Assembly: GCA_948505485.1 (NCBI GenBank)
Contig: CAOPQH010000055.1
Coordinates: 1-9,507 of the forward strand
Reading direction: 5' to 3'
Origin: an uncultured Clostridia bacterium
GTDB taxonomy: Bacteria > Bacillota > Clostridia > TANB77 > CAG-508
Length of the DNA: 9,507 bases
Shown here: in pieces, positions 1 to 7,414 of the stretch
Numbering within the stretch: the stretch's first letter is position 1
Layout of the letters: each line of letters starts with the position of its first letter
Translations under genes and position numbers: made by a program
The notes under the pieces: generated by a model
Database searches by the model: none
What the model was told of the DNA's origin: nothing
The model's input: only the letters and a program-made list of their open reading frames with translations

Positions 1-860
1 TAGATTCATCTGTAGCAGCAGTTTTATTAAATAAAGCAATAGGAAAAAATTTAACTTGTATTTTTGTAGATCATGGACTTCTTCGTAAAAACGAAGGAGA
101 TGAAGTAGAAGAAATATTTAGAAATCAATTTGATATAAATTTGATTAGAGTAAATGCAAAAGATAGATTTTTAGAAAAATTGGCAGGTGTTACAGATCCA
201 GAAACAAAAAGAAAAATTATTGGTGAAGAATTTATAAGAGTTTTTGAAGAAGAAGCTAAAAAACTAGGAACAGTAGATTTCTTAGTACAAGGAACAATAT
301 ATCCTGATGTAATAGAAAGCGGACTTGGAAATAGTTCTGTTATAAAAAGTCATCATAATGTAGGAGGGCTTCCTGACTATGTTGATTTTAAAGAAATAGT
401 AGAGCCATTAAGAAGTTTATTTAAAGATGAAGTTAGAAAAACAGGATTAGAACTAGGAATACCAGAAAATTTAGTTTATAGACAACCATTCCCAGGACCA
501 GGACTTGCAATTCGTATTATAGGAGATATAACAGATGATAAACTAAATATTTTAAAAGAAGCAGATAGCATTTTTAGAGAAGAAATTGCAAATGCTGGAT
601 TACATAAAAATATAAATCAATATTTTGCAGTATTAACAAATTTAAAATCAGTTGGAGTTATGGGGGACGAAAGAACTTATGATTATACAATAGCACTTAG
701 AGCGGTTGAAACTACTGATTTTATGACAGGTATTTGGAGCAAAATACCATATGAAATATTAGATAAAGTTTCTAGCAGAATTGTAAATGAAGTAAAACAT
801 GTTAATAGAGTAGTTTATGATATAACATCAAAGCCACCAGCAACAATAGAATGGGAATAA
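1..860 (+). CDS. guaA: GMP synthase (glutamine-hydrolysing), C-terminal part; 5' end outside window
   Basis: GuaA converts XMP to GMP with ATP and glutamine, the last step of guanine nucleotide synthesis, in the cytoplasm. The reading frame is already open at the left edge (codons from base 3), and 285 residues are visible of a protein usually a little over 500. The visible part starts inside the ATP-pyrophosphatase P-loop (the DSS of SGGVDSS). It continues through [27 protein letters not shown] and the XMP-binding segment [16 protein letters not shown], then the dimerisation domain with [13 protein letters not shown], and ends with the family-typical KPPATIEWE. The N-terminal glutamine amidotransferase domain lies upstream. 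A start codon read at 141 (TTG) would be false, because the conserved sequence continues upstream of it. The gene ends 10 bp before a strong terminator, so it is probably last in its transcript. Confidence 0.97.
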   Translation, partial: DSSVAAVLLNKAIGKNLTCIFVDHGLLRKNEGDEVEEIFRNQFDINLIRVNAKDRFLEKLAGVTDPETKRKIIGEEFIRVFEEEAKKLGTVDFLVQGTIYPDVIESGLGNSSVIKSHHNVGGLPDYVDFKEIVEPLRSLFKDEVRKTGLELGIPENLVYRQPFPGPGLAIRIIGDITDDKLNILKEADSIFREEIANAGLHKNINQYFAVLTNLKSVGVMGDERTYDYTIALRAVETTDFMTGIWSKIPYEILDKVSSRIVNEVKHVNRVVYDITSKPPATIEWE

Positions 861-870
861 AAAAATATGG

Positions 871-929
871 CGAAACTAAGAATTCGTACGCAGTAGAAAC
901 TGCGTACGAATTCTTAGTTTCGGTTTTTT
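871..929. terminator. Bidirectional rho-independent terminator with perfect 23-bp stem
   Basis: Bases 871-893 and 900-922 are perfect reverse complements (23 bp) around the six-base loop TAGAAA. Six T follow on the plus strand (924-929). On the minus strand the stem is followed by a T-rich tract (complement of 859-867). It therefore can terminate both guaA, arriving from the left, and the convergent gene arriving from the right. The stop codon of the minus-strand gene (928-930) overlaps the plus-strand T-run. Confidence 0.93.
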
Positions 930-1476
930 ACAATAAACTACTAGTAGGTAGATAACTTTCATCAGGAGGATAAACAAATTCATCGGTAGGTTTAGAAATT
1001 TCATTTAATTCTTTTATTTTTAAAATAGGTATATCTCCATGATACTCTCCTTTAGTTATTTCACCTGTTATTTCTACCCAAGTTCCATCTTCAAATTTTG
1101 AAATATCTTTGTAATCACATAAAAATCCAACAATAACAGATTGATAATCAGAGCTTATAACCATATCTCTAGCAGTAACAAATTGTGTATCAGAAAAATC
1201 AACTAATTTATAGACATATCCAACACATTTTATTTCCATTCCAACATATGAGTTAATGTCATCATGAACAGTCTTTAATATATTAGTATAGTTAGAAGAT
1301 GTCATAGTAATTACATTATCTTTTTTTATTTTATCAGACACAGAAAAAACTATATTAGATTTATTAAATATTTTGTATATTCCAACAGAAAATAAAAATA
1401 ATATAATAATAGAAACTAAAACAAAAAAAGCTTTAAATAATTTACTTCCACTAAACTTTACATTAAAAATAAACAT
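928..1476 (-). CDS. Membrane-anchored DUF1980 / YcgQ C-terminal-like protein (TIGR03943-related)
   Basis: This 182-residue protein has a short N-terminus, one strong transmembrane helix at about residues 14-35 (AFFVLVSIIILFLFSVGIY) and a soluble domain at about 60-172. The soluble part resembles, from memory, the conserved C-terminal domain of the YcgQ/TIGR03943 family. It has GMEIKCVGYVYK, an F-x-x-A-R segment, GFLCDY, then DGTWVEITGEI, an IPILKIKEL strand and a P-x-x-x-FVYPP end, which suggests a small beta-barrel facing outward. Its biochemical role is unknown. Relatives are usually encoded beside a predicted permease subunit, but no partner is seen here. The Cys-Cys that I recall after the R-x-x-x-x motif is SSD here. 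The start is supported by GAAGGA five bases upstream of the ATG. The gene converges on guaA and diverges from secA. Confidence 0.75.
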   Translation of the reverse strand: MFIFNVKFSGSKLFKAFFVLVSIIILFLFSVGIYKIFNKSNIVFSVSDKIKKDNVITMTSSNYTNILKTVHDDINSYVGMEIKCVGYVYKLVDFSDTQFVTARDMVISSDYQSVIVGFLCDYKDISKFEDGTWVEITGEITKGEYHGDIPILKIKELNEISKPTDEFVYPPDESYLPTSSLL

Positions 1477-1553
1477 ATTTATCCTTCTTTCAAATTGTAC
1501 TTGTTTAAAAGTATGCTTATAAAAAAATAATTATGATTATTTTGCAATTTTTC

Positions 1554-1582
1554 TTGATTAATAATAGAAATAATGATATAGT
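1554..1582 (+). promoter_or_regulatory. Candidate sigma-A promoter for secA
   Basis: TTGATT (1554-1559) and TATAGT (1577-1582) are separated by 17 bases, close to the vegetative consensus TTGACA-17-TATAAT. Transcription would start near 1589 and give a leader of about 30 nt carrying AGGAGG at 1606-1611. It lies in the AT-rich divergent intergenic region (1477-1618). I found no equally clear promoter there for the minus-strand gene: TTGCAA on that strand is 20 bases from the nearest TATAAG. Confidence 0.55.
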
Positions 1583-1618
1583 AGATTAGGTAAATAAAAA
1601 ATCCTAGGAGGAACACAA

Positions 1619-4384
1619 ATGAATATGATAAACAAAATATTTAAGTCTTATAGTGAAAAAGAAGTTAAAAGAGTAATGCCAATAGTTGAAAAAATCAACA
1701 ATTTAGAAGAAGAATTTTCAAAATTAAAAGATTCAGAATTAAGAAATAAAACTGAAGAATTTAAATCACAGCTAGCAAAAGGAAAAACATTAGATGATAT
1801 TTTACCAGAAGCATTTGCTGTAGTTAGAGAAGCATCAAAAAGGGTTTTAGGAATGAGGCATTTTGATGTACAATTAATAGGTGGTATTATATTACACCAA
1901 GGTAGAATTGCTGAAATGAAAACAGGTGAAGGAAAAACATTAGTTGCTACTTTGCCAGTATATTTAAATGCACTTTCTGGAAAAGGTGTACATGTTATAA
2001 CAGTAAATGACTATCTAGCAAAAAGAGATAGTGAATGGATGGGAAAATTATATAAATTTTTAGGTATGTCTGTAGGATTAGTTATAGCAGGAATGGAGCC
2101 AGAAGAAAAACAAAAAGCTTATGCATGTGATATAACTTATGGTACAAACAACGAATTTGGATTTGATTATTTAAGAGATAACATGGTCATTTACAAAAAT
2201 CAATTAGTTCAAAGAGGATTACATTATGCGATTGTCGATGAAATTGATAGTATATTAGTCGATGAAGCAAGAACACCTCTTATAATATCAGGTAGAGCTA
2301 ATGAATCTTCAGATTTATATAAAAAAGCTAATGACTTTGTAAGAAAATTACAAGCAAAAGTTATTGTAGAAGAAGATGTAAAAGATTATGACCAAGCTGA
2401 AGATAACGAAAAGTATGACTATATAATTGACTTAAAAGCAAAATCAGCATCACTAACACAAAAAGGTATAAAAAAAGCAGAAGAATTCTTTAATTTAGAA
2501 AATTTTAATGATTTAGAAAACTCAACATTAGTACATCATGTAAATCAAGCATTACGTGCTAATGGTGTTATGAAAAAAGATATAGATTATATTGTTAAAG
2601 ATGGCGAAGTTTTAATTGTTGATGAATTCACAGGGCGTATAATGTATGGTAGAAGATACAATAATGGACTACACCAGGCAATAGAAGCAAAAGAACATGT
2701 TAAAATAGCTGATGAATCAAAAACACTTGCAACAATAACATTCCAAAATTACTTTAGAATGTATGAAAAATTATCAGGTATGACAGGTACTGCTATGACA
2801 GAAGCAGAAGAATTCGAAGAAATATATAATTTAGATGTAGTATCAATACCTACAAATAAACCTATGATTAGAGCAGATAAAAATGATGTTATATATAAAA
2901 ATGAAAATGGCAAGTTCAATGCTATTGTTGAAAGTGTAAAAGAAAGTAACAAAAAAGGACAACCAGTTTTAATTGGTACAGTTTCAATTGAAAAATCTGA
3001 AAAATTAAGTAAAAAATTAAGAGAAGAAAACATATATCACGAAGTATTAAATGCTAAATCACATGAAAAAGAAGCAGAAATAATTGCGCAAGCTGGTAAA
3101 TTTGGTGCTGTAACAATAGCAACAAATATGGCAGGTCGTGGTACTGATATTATGCTTGGAGGAAACAGTGAATTTTTAGCAAAACAGGAAATGAAGAAAA
3201 ACAAAGTTCCAGAAAACTTAATAGAAGAAGCAAATACTTATTATGAAACAGATGATCAAGATATATTAAGAGCAAGAGAGCAATTTAAAAAGTTAGTAGA
3301 AAAATACGAAGAACAAATAAAAGACGAAAAAGAAAAAGTTATATCTGTTGGTGGATTAAAAATAATAGGAACAGAAAGGCACGAATCAAGAAGAATTGAC
3401 AACCAATTACGTGGACGTAGTGGACGTCAAGGAGATCCTGGAGAATCTAAATTCTATATAGGATTAGATGATGACTTAATGAAAATCTTTGGTGGAGACA
3501 TGATAAGAAAAGTTTATGATACAATTGGAGCAGACGAAAATATGCCAATTGATTCAAAAACTATTACAAAACAAGTAGAAAAAGCACAAAAACGTGTTGA
3601 AGGTAGAAACTTCTCTATTAGAAAAAATGTGTTAAAATATGATGATGTTATGAATGCACAAAGAGAAATAATATATGCACAAAGAAAACAAGTATTAGAC
3701 GGAGAGAATTTAAAAGAAAATATAACAAATATGATAGATTCTGTATCAGAAGATATTGTTAATTTATATACAGAAACCACTGAAGAAGCTTCAAATGTAA
3801 ATGTTGAAACATTATCAACTGAGATAATGAATACATTTGGTTTTGACTTAACAGATTTTATAAAGAAAAATAAAAGAAAACCAGAAAATATAATTTCAAA
3901 ATTAAAAAAGGAAGCTCATAATTTATATACTAGCAAAGAAGAAGAAATTGGCGATGAACAAATAAGAGAACTTGAAAGAGTTGTTGTTCTAAAAGTAGTT
4001 GATGAAAAATGGATGAATCATATAGATGATATGGATGAACTAAAAGATGGTATAGGTCTTAGAGCTTATGGACAAAAAGATCCAGTTGTTCAATATAGAA
4101 TAGAAGGATTTGACAGATTTGAAGAAATGATAGCAAATATTAAATTTGATGTAGTCAAAATATTAATGAACATTCGTAAAAAAGGAGAAATAAGAAGACA
4201 CGAAACTGCTCAAATAACAGGTGCAGCATTAGAAGCTATTAACAGTATTGATAATGGAGAAGCAATTAAAGATACAGATATAAACAGAACAGTTGTTAAT
4301 CAAGGACCTAAAATAGGAAGAAATGATCCATGTCCATGTGGAAGTGGGAAGAAATACAAAAACTGCTGTGGAAGAAATCAGTAA
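1619..4384 (+). CDS. secA: Preprotein translocase ATPase SecA
   Basis: SecA is the motor that pushes unfolded preproteins through SecYEG at the cytoplasmic membrane. At 921 residues the protein is full length. The Walker A motif MKTGEGKT is at 100-107, Walker B and DEAD-like motifs ([17 protein letters not shown]) at about 206-225. The preprotein cross-linking domain follows, then NBD2 with [14 protein letters not shown] (about 502-515) and [20 protein letters not shown] (about 590-610). The C-terminal scaffold and wing domains come next. The end is a zinc-binding SEC-C tail ([14 protein letters not shown], with C905, C907, C916, C917) that contacts lipid and chaperone. Compared with the Bacillus protein there is an extra segment of about 60 residues after MLGGN, rich in K and E, as in many Clostridia. 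ATG 1619 is preceded by AGGAGG at seven bases. It is a monocistronic-looking gene, and mobile DNA begins directly after it. Confidence 0.98.
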   Translation: MNMINKIFKSYSEKEVKRVMPIVEKINNLEEEFSKLKDSELRNKTEEFKSQLAKGKTLDDILPEAFAVVREASKRVLGMRHFDVQLIGGIILHQGRIAEMKTGEGKTLVATLPVYLNALSGKGVHVITVNDYLAKRDSEWMGKLYKFLGMSVGLVIAGMEPEEKQKAYACDITYGTNNEFGFDYLRDNMVIYKNQLVQRGLHYAIVDEIDSILVDEARTPLIISGRANESSDLYKKANDFVRKLQAKVIVEEDVKDYDQAEDNEKYDYIIDLKAKSASLTQKGIKKAEEFFNLENFNDLENSTLVHHVNQALRANGVMKKDIDYIVKDGEVLIVDEFTGRIMYGRRYNNGLHQAIEAKEHVKIADESKTLATITFQNYFRMYEKLSGMTGTAMTEAEEFEEIYNLDVVSIPTNKPMIRADKNDVIYKNENGKFNAIVESVKESNKKGQPVLIGTVSIEKSEKLSKKLREENIYHEVLNAKSHEKEAEIIAQAGKFGAVTIATNMAGRGTDIMLGGNSEFLAKQEMKKNKVPENLIEEANTYYETDDQDILRAREQFKKLVEKYEEQIKDEKEKVISVGGLKIIGTERHESRRIDNQLRGRSGRQGDPGESKFYIGLDDDLMKIFGGDMIRKVYDTIGADENMPIDSKTITKQVEKAQKRVEGRNFSIRKNVLKYDDVMNAQREIIYAQRKQVLDGENLKENITNMIDSVSEDIVNLYTETTEEASNVNVETLSTEIMNTFGFDLTDFIKKNKRKPENIISKLKKEAHNLYTSKEEEIGDEQIRELERVVVLKVVDEKWMNHIDDMDELKDGIGLRAYGQKDPVVQYRIEGFDRFEEMIANIKFDVVKILMNIRKKGEIRRHETAQITGAALEAINSIDNGEAIKDTDINRTVVNQGPKIGRNDPCPCGSGKKYKNCCGRNQ

Positions 4385-4396
4385 TATCAATACTTA

Positions 4397-4490
4397 CAGA
4401 GATTAAATAAGTAGACATAAATATAAAAACACACTAAATTGTTTGCATTTTGTTTGCAAAATGTTTTCATAGTTTTAAATAAAATCTCTG
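4397..4490. repeat. Spaced inverted repeat CAGAGATT/AATCTCTG just after secA
   Basis: CAGAGATT (4397-4404) and AATCTCTG (4483-4490) are perfect 8-bp reverse complements about 80 bases apart. The enclosed sequence is very AT-rich and contains the TTGTTTGCA repeats. It could mark a protein-bound end of the inserted DNA or be a weak long-loop RNA stem. At 8 bp it could also be chance in AT-rich DNA. Confidence 0.3.
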
Positions 4491-4529
4491 AAATGCTTGA
4501 AAAATAGGGATATTTACCTATGCAAACAA
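4439..4529. repeat. TTGTTTGCA repeats: two direct copies and one inverted copy
   Basis: TTGTTTGCA occurs at 4439-4447 and again at 4450-4458, exactly 11 bases (about one helical turn) apart. Its reverse complement TGCAAACAA is at 4521-4529. Between and over them, CATTTTG/CAAAATG forms a 7-bp inverted repeat around TTTG. Helically phased short repeats beside an integrase gene resemble arm-type Int or Xis binding sites at an element end. That reading is inference, and no matching repeat was found after int1. Confidence 0.4.
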
Positions 4530-4545
4530 AGTGAAAATAAAATAT

Positions 4546-4579
4546 AGAAATGTTATCATTCATGGTAGCATTTCTTTTT
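4546..4579 (+). terminator. Terminator or attenuator upstream of int1
   Basis: Bases 4546-4557 and 4564-4575 form a 12-bp stem (two G-T wobbles) around the loop ATTCAT, ending in a run of five T (4575-4579). It can end the secA transcript, which otherwise lacks a visible terminator, and would shield int1 from secA read-through. It sits 35 bases before the int1 start, so it could also attenuate an int1 transcript starting further upstream. Confidence 0.7.
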
Positions 4580-4582
4580 AGT

Positions 4583-4627
4583 TTACATTCGAAAAAAGAA
4601 AGGAGAAATAAAAAATGTCGAATGTAA
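4583..4627 (+). promoter_or_regulatory. RNA hairpin enclosing the int1 ribosome binding site and start codon
   Basis: TTACATTCG (4583-4591) and CGAATGTAA (4619-4627) are perfect 9-bp reverse complements. The 27-base loop contains the ribosome binding site AGAAAGGAG (4597-4605) and the ATG at 4615-4617. The right arm is the second to fourth codons of int1. In mRNA this could constrain access of ribosomes to int1. The pairing is seen; the regulatory effect is inferred. Confidence 0.45.
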
Positions 4628-5886
4628 CAATTCAAAAGAGAGGAAATTTCTATCAATATAAATTTGAAATTGCAAAAGTTGATGGAAAAAGAAAATTTTT
4701 AAGCAAATCAGGATTTAAAACAAAATCAGAAGCAGAGAAAGAGGGAGTAATTGCATACAATGACTATTTAAGCACAGGCAATTCATTTTCAGCAAGTGAT
4801 ATGAGTTATTCAGACTTTTTAGATTATTGGCTTGAGAATTATTGTTATATCAATTTAAAATATCATACCATAGAAGGATATAGCAATATTATAAAAAATC
4901 ATATAAAGCCAAATATAGGCTATTTTCGACTATCTCAAATCACAAGAGCAACACTTCAAGAATTTATTAATAAAATTTATATTAATAAATCATTTAGTAA
5001 GAATTTTCTAAATAATATTAAAAAAGTAATAAAAGGTTCTTTTACATATGCATATGAAACAGATTTTATAAAAATAAATCCAGCGATTGGCTTAAAATTG
5101 CCTAAATATGATATTCCACCAAAAGATCCAGCACATATCTTTACGAATGAAGAAATCAATTTAATATTAGATAGATTTAAAAATAATCATTGTGTTTATT
5201 ATGCTTTTCTAACAGCATATTGCACAGGATTAAGAATTGCAGAAGTATTCGCTTTAACTTGGGATGATATTGATTTCTATAATAAAACAATTAGTGTAAA
5301 TAAAAACATACTAAAGAAAAATCAAGCAGGAGGAACAAAGCAAAGACATATAAGTGGAAATTCAACTACAGTATGGTATTTTGGAACATGTAAAACAGAA
5401 ACAAGTTATAGAACAATACCTATAGGAGATACTCTTATTAATGCACTAAAAGAATATAAACAAGAGCAAGAAGAACATAGAAAAAACTGTGGAGATACAT
5501 ATATGAAGCATTATAAAAAGACAGTTATAAATCCTTATAATAACAAACAAGAAATTAAAATTATAAATGCACATGCAGAAATAGATGTAGCTTTACCAGA
5601 AGTTAAATTAGTGTTTTTAAAAAATAACGGTGTTTTTGAAGGCACAGATTCATGTAAATATCCATTTAAAGTAATTCATTATGAATTAGGCATTCCATGT
5701 AGATTTCATGATTTTAGAGATACTCATGCAACAAGATTAATTGAATTAGGAGCAGATATAAAAGCAATATCAAAAAGATTAGGGCATCGAAATATTGATA
5801 CTACTTATGATATATATGTGAGAGTAACAGAAAAGATGGAAAATGAAACAGCAGATAAATTTGAAGAAATATGTAGTTATTTGTAA
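4615..5886 (+). CDS. Tyrosine recombinase / integrase, Tn916-type (int1)
   Basis: A site-specific recombinase of 423 residues, full length for the Tn916/lambda-type integrases of Gram-positive mobile elements. It cuts and rejoins element and chromosomal att sites. The N-terminal arm-DNA-binding domain covers about 1-55 (VTIQKRGNFYQYKFEI). The SAM-like core-binding domain is at about 60-165 (YSDFLDYWLENYC). The catalytic domain carries R207 (TGLR), a probable K260 (CKTETSYRTIPI), H365 and R368 (HDFR), H391 (LGHRNIDTT) and nucleophile Y401 (DIYVRV), so it looks active. The start is set by AGAAAGGAG nine bases upstream. It has no excisionase gene of its own next to it: secA lies upstream and a gene remnant downstream. 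It is related to the second integrase at 8777, most strongly in the arm-binding domain. It may be the surviving end of an earlier inserted element. Confidence 0.95.
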   Translation: MSNVTIQKRGNFYQYKFEIAKVDGKRKFLSKSGFKTKSEAEKEGVIAYNDYLSTGNSFSASDMSYSDFLDYWLENYCYINLKYHTIEGYSNIIKNHIKPNIGYFRLSQITRATLQEFINKIYINKSFSKNFLNNIKKVIKGSFTYAYETDFIKINPAIGLKLPKYDIPPKDPAHIFTNEEINLILDRFKNNHCVYYAFLTAYCTGLRIAEVFALTWDDIDFYNKTISVNKNILKKNQAGGTKQRHISGNSTTVWYFGTCKTETSYRTIPIGDTLINALKEYKQEQEEHRKNCGDTYMKHYKKTVINPYNNKQEIKIINAHAEIDVALPEVKLVFLKNNGVFEGTDSCKYPFKVIHYELGIPCRFHDFRDTHATRLIELGADIKAISKRLGHRNIDTTYDIYVRVTEKMENETADKFEEICSYL

Positions 5887-6141
5887 AATAAGACAATCAG
5901 ACATTTTGTAATTACAGTAGCAGAGCATAGTGAAACAGGTGAAAAATTAGTAGTATATCGTTGTATGGACAACAATGGAAAAACAAATCATAAGGACGGA
6001 ATTTATGCAAGTAAGCACAAGAATTTTTCAGTAAGAGAAAACGAAACTTCTGTATCATTTAATGGCTTTTATAGGGATTTATTTTTGATATATAGATATG
6101 ATATAAGGTTTCGTTTTAAAAAAAGCGAAGCCCTTTTTTGA
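5887..6141 (+). pseudogene. DUF1653 domain gene remnant lacking a start
   Basis: Directly after the int1 stop, in the same frame, 84 codons stay open to a TGA at 6139-6141. The translation contains RHFVITVAEHSETGEKLVVY, then KDGIYASKHKNFS. This matches the DUF1653 pattern as I recall it: Y-R-HFKG, a short gap, AxHSETGExLVVYxxLY, then a GxxxxRPxEMF segment. The stretch between HF and AEHSETGE is a few residues too short and the end diverges (IYRYDIRFRFKKSEALF). There is no start codon with a ribosome binding site before the conserved part; the only ATG, near 5965, lies inside the domain. It therefore looks like a broken piece joined to int1 by past recombination. Its last bases form the terminator at 6107-6139. 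The domain's function is not known. Confidence 0.6.
6107..6139 (+). terminator. Rho-independent terminator after int1 and before the RepA-like gene
   Basis: GGTTTCG (6107-6113) pairs with CGAAGCC (6126-6132) with one G-T wobble. The inner TTTT/AAAA run can extend the stem with one bulged G. Six T (6134-6139) follow after one C. It separates the int1 transcript from the mobilization module. No convincing -35/-10 pair for the downstream gene was found nearby. Confidence 0.75.
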
Positions 6142-6172
6142 TGTAATGCTACTTGCTAGAAAGGAGGAAAAC

Positions 6173-7231
6173 TTGGAAGATTTAAAAATTATTAACGCAG
6201 ACAATTTACTATATACTTGTTTAGGCGAAACAGAATTTATAATCGAAGAAATATTACCTATAGGACTTCATATATTTTGTGGAGCACCTAAAGTAGGTAA
6301 GAGTTGGTTAATGCTTGATTTATGTATTAAAGTTTCAAAAGGTGAAGAATTATGGAATTTAAAAACTAATCAATGCGATGTTTTGTATTTGGCATTAGAA
6401 GATACTCATCAAAGATTGCAAAAAAGATTATTTAGATTAACTGATGAAATAGGTCCTAATTTTCATATAGCAATAGAAGCAAACAAAATTACAAATGGAT
6501 TGGTAATTCAATTAGAACAAGCATTAAAGCAATATTCAAATATAAGATTAGTTGTTATAGACACTTTACAAAAAATAAGAAAGCAAAGTAATGATATTAA
6601 TTATTCAGCAGATTATGGTGAAATTTCTTTATTAAAAGCATTTGCTGATAAGAATAAAATTGCTATTATATTAGTACACCATTTAAGAAAACAAGATGAT
6701 AGTGATGTATTTAATAAAATTTCTGGAACAACAGGAATAATGGGAAGTAGTGATACAACATTTATACTAGAAAAGAAATCTAGAGATGATTCAGTTGCAA
6801 CATTATTTGTTACAGGTAGAGATGTTGAGTATCAAACTTTTACATTAAGATTTGAAGAATGTAAATGGAATTTACTAGAAAGATCATTTCAAAAAGAATT
6901 AGAAATGAAAAATGCTCCAGAGATAATCTATAAAGTTATATCTTTTATCAACAATAATGGAAAGTGGCAAGGAAGTGCAACAGAATTATTAAAAGCATTA
7001 GAAGAAAAAGATATAACACCACAATATCTTACAAAAGTACTAAACGAATATAGCAAAACAATTTTATCAGATAATCAAATTAGTTTTGCAACGTCAAGGA
7101 CAAGCAGTAGTCGTTTAGTTATTTTGGAAAAAGATATTGAGAAAGCTACAGAGAAAATTGCTGAAGCAGTCATTATCAGTAATGATAATGACAACAATGA
7201 CGATGATGACAGTAAAAGTACGCATCATTAG
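6173..7231 (+). CDS. RepA-like RecA-fold ATPase (AAA_25 type, plasmid hexameric helicase family)
   Basis: A 352-residue protein with a RecA-type ATPase core. Walker A GAPKVGKS is at 37-44, LALEDT (catalytic-type E77) at 73-78, Walker B LVVID at 126-130, then LVHHLRK (168-173) and SGTTGIMGSSD (184-194). This order matches the RSF1010 RepA-like helicases found in IMEs and plasmids. A probable winged-helix domain (KVISFINNNGKWQGSATELLKAL) is at about 250-330. The end is a hydrophilic acidic tail of N and D residues. The TTG start at 6173 is chosen because AAGGAGG sits five bases before it; the in-frame ATG at 6146 has no such signal. The expected role is DNA unwinding for replication or processing of the excised element, in the cytoplasm. 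No initiator or primase is seen. The tail is written in GAT/AAT/GAC codons that form DNA repeats shared with the noncoding region downstream. Confidence 0.82.
   Translation: MEDLKIINADNLLYTCLGETEFIIEEILPIGLHIFCGAPKVGKSWLMLDLCIKVSKGEELWNLKTNQCDVLYLALEDTHQRLQKRLFRLTDEIGPNFHIAIEANKITNGLVIQLEQALKQYSNIRLVVIDTLQKIRKQSNDINYSADYGEISLLKAFADKNKIAIILVHHLRKQDDSDVFNKISGTTGIMGSSDTTFILEKKSRDDSVATLFVTGRDVEYQTFTLRFEECKWNLLERSFQKELEMKNAPEIIYKVISFINNNGKWQGSATELLKALEEKDITPQYLTKVLNEYSKTILSDNQISFATSRTSSSRLVILEKDIEKATEKIAEAVIISNDNDNNDDDDSKSTHH
7169..7192. repeat. Perfect inverted repeat GTCATTATC/GATAATGAC at the end of the RepA-like gene
   Basis: GTCATTATC (7169-7177) and GATAATGAC (7184-7192) are perfect 9-bp reverse complements with the six-base spacer AGTAAT. 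The repeat lies inside the coding sequence for the acidic tail. The same word, GTCATTATC, returns in noncoding DNA at 7472-7480 (one base shift allowed), which argues for a protein-binding site rather than only codon bias. Confidence 0.5.
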
Positions 7232-7250
7232 AATCGTCATTGAAGGAAGT

Positions 7251-7304
7251 CCAGATGAAAAATCTGGCACACCAACTTTTGTAAAAAGTGTAGTGTGTTA
7301 CACT
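7251..7304 (+). other. Origin of transfer (oriT), MobV/pMV158 type
   Basis: Three nested elements are seen: a hairpin CCAGAT/ATCTGG (7251-7267), ACTTTT/AAAAGT (7275-7280 with 7284-7289) and AGTGTA/TACACT (7287-7292 with 7299-7304). The last two share bases 7287-7289, so they are alternative hairpins. The loop of the second is GTGTGT and contains the core TAGTGTG/TTA, with the expected nick between 7297 and 7298. The pMV158 oriT, as recalled, has the same plan: IR-1 and IR-2 sharing an arm and TAGTGTG/TTA in the loop. A MobV relaxase is encoded immediately downstream on the same strand, as in pMV158. The whole gap 7232-7529 (298 bases) holds no convincing gene; it is occupied by this oriT, the flanking repeats and a palindrome. 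Confidence 0.85.
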
Positions 7305-7363
7305 CATAAATGCGATTTTGAAAAAAGAAGGCAAATTTAATAAGAACAATTTTCAAAAGAAGA

Positions 7364-7414
7364 ATGGACAATATTGTCCAAGCGAAGGAGCATATGAGTG
7401 TTCTCACGTTTTGA
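7364..7414 (+). CDS. Doubtful micro-ORF, 16 residues (MDNIVQAKEHMSVLTF)
   Basis: An ATG-to-TGA frame of 17 codons between oriT and the relaxase. It has only a weak AAAAGAAG before the start. About half of bases 7376-7408 are G or C, far above the surroundings, and the codons (GTC, GCG, AAG, GAG, ACG) are unlike the neighbours. This could mean a conserved leader peptide, or a conserved noncoding DNA segment of the transfer region. I do not recognise a family. Confidence 0.15.
   Translation: MDNIVQAKEHMSVLTF
7365..7380. repeat. 16-bp perfect palindrome TGGACAATATTGTCCA
   Basis: Bases 7365-7380 read identically on both strands. It has no T-run after it, so it is not a terminator. Its size and symmetry fit an operator for a dimeric regulator controlling the relaxase-xis-int2 genes, or a relaxosome accessory site. 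Position is 150 bases upstream of the relaxase start. Confidence 0.5.

Noticed and set aside
4428..4436. AACACACTA, reverse complement of the oriT nick core TAGTGTGTT, as a second oriT on the minus strand
   Set aside because: None of the flanking inverted-repeat arms are present and no relaxase gene is nearby; a nine-base match alone is weak.
4387..4656. An 89-residue minus-strand frame between secA and int1
   Set aside because: It has no ribosome binding site, overlaps the int1 start and the terminator hairpin, and its residues are typical of translated AT-rich noncoding DNA.
6146..6172. ATG 6146 as the start of the RepA-like protein
   Set aside because: No ribosome binding site precedes it, and it begins seven bases after the terminator T-run. 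TTG 6173 has AAGGAGG at ideal spacing.
7137..7340. A 67-residue plus-strand frame overlapping the end of the RepA-like gene
   Set aside because: It uses another frame within the gene's 3' end, has no ribosome binding site at its TTG start, and its low-complexity beginning only mirrors the GAT/AAT codon repeats. Its second half is the oriT DNA.
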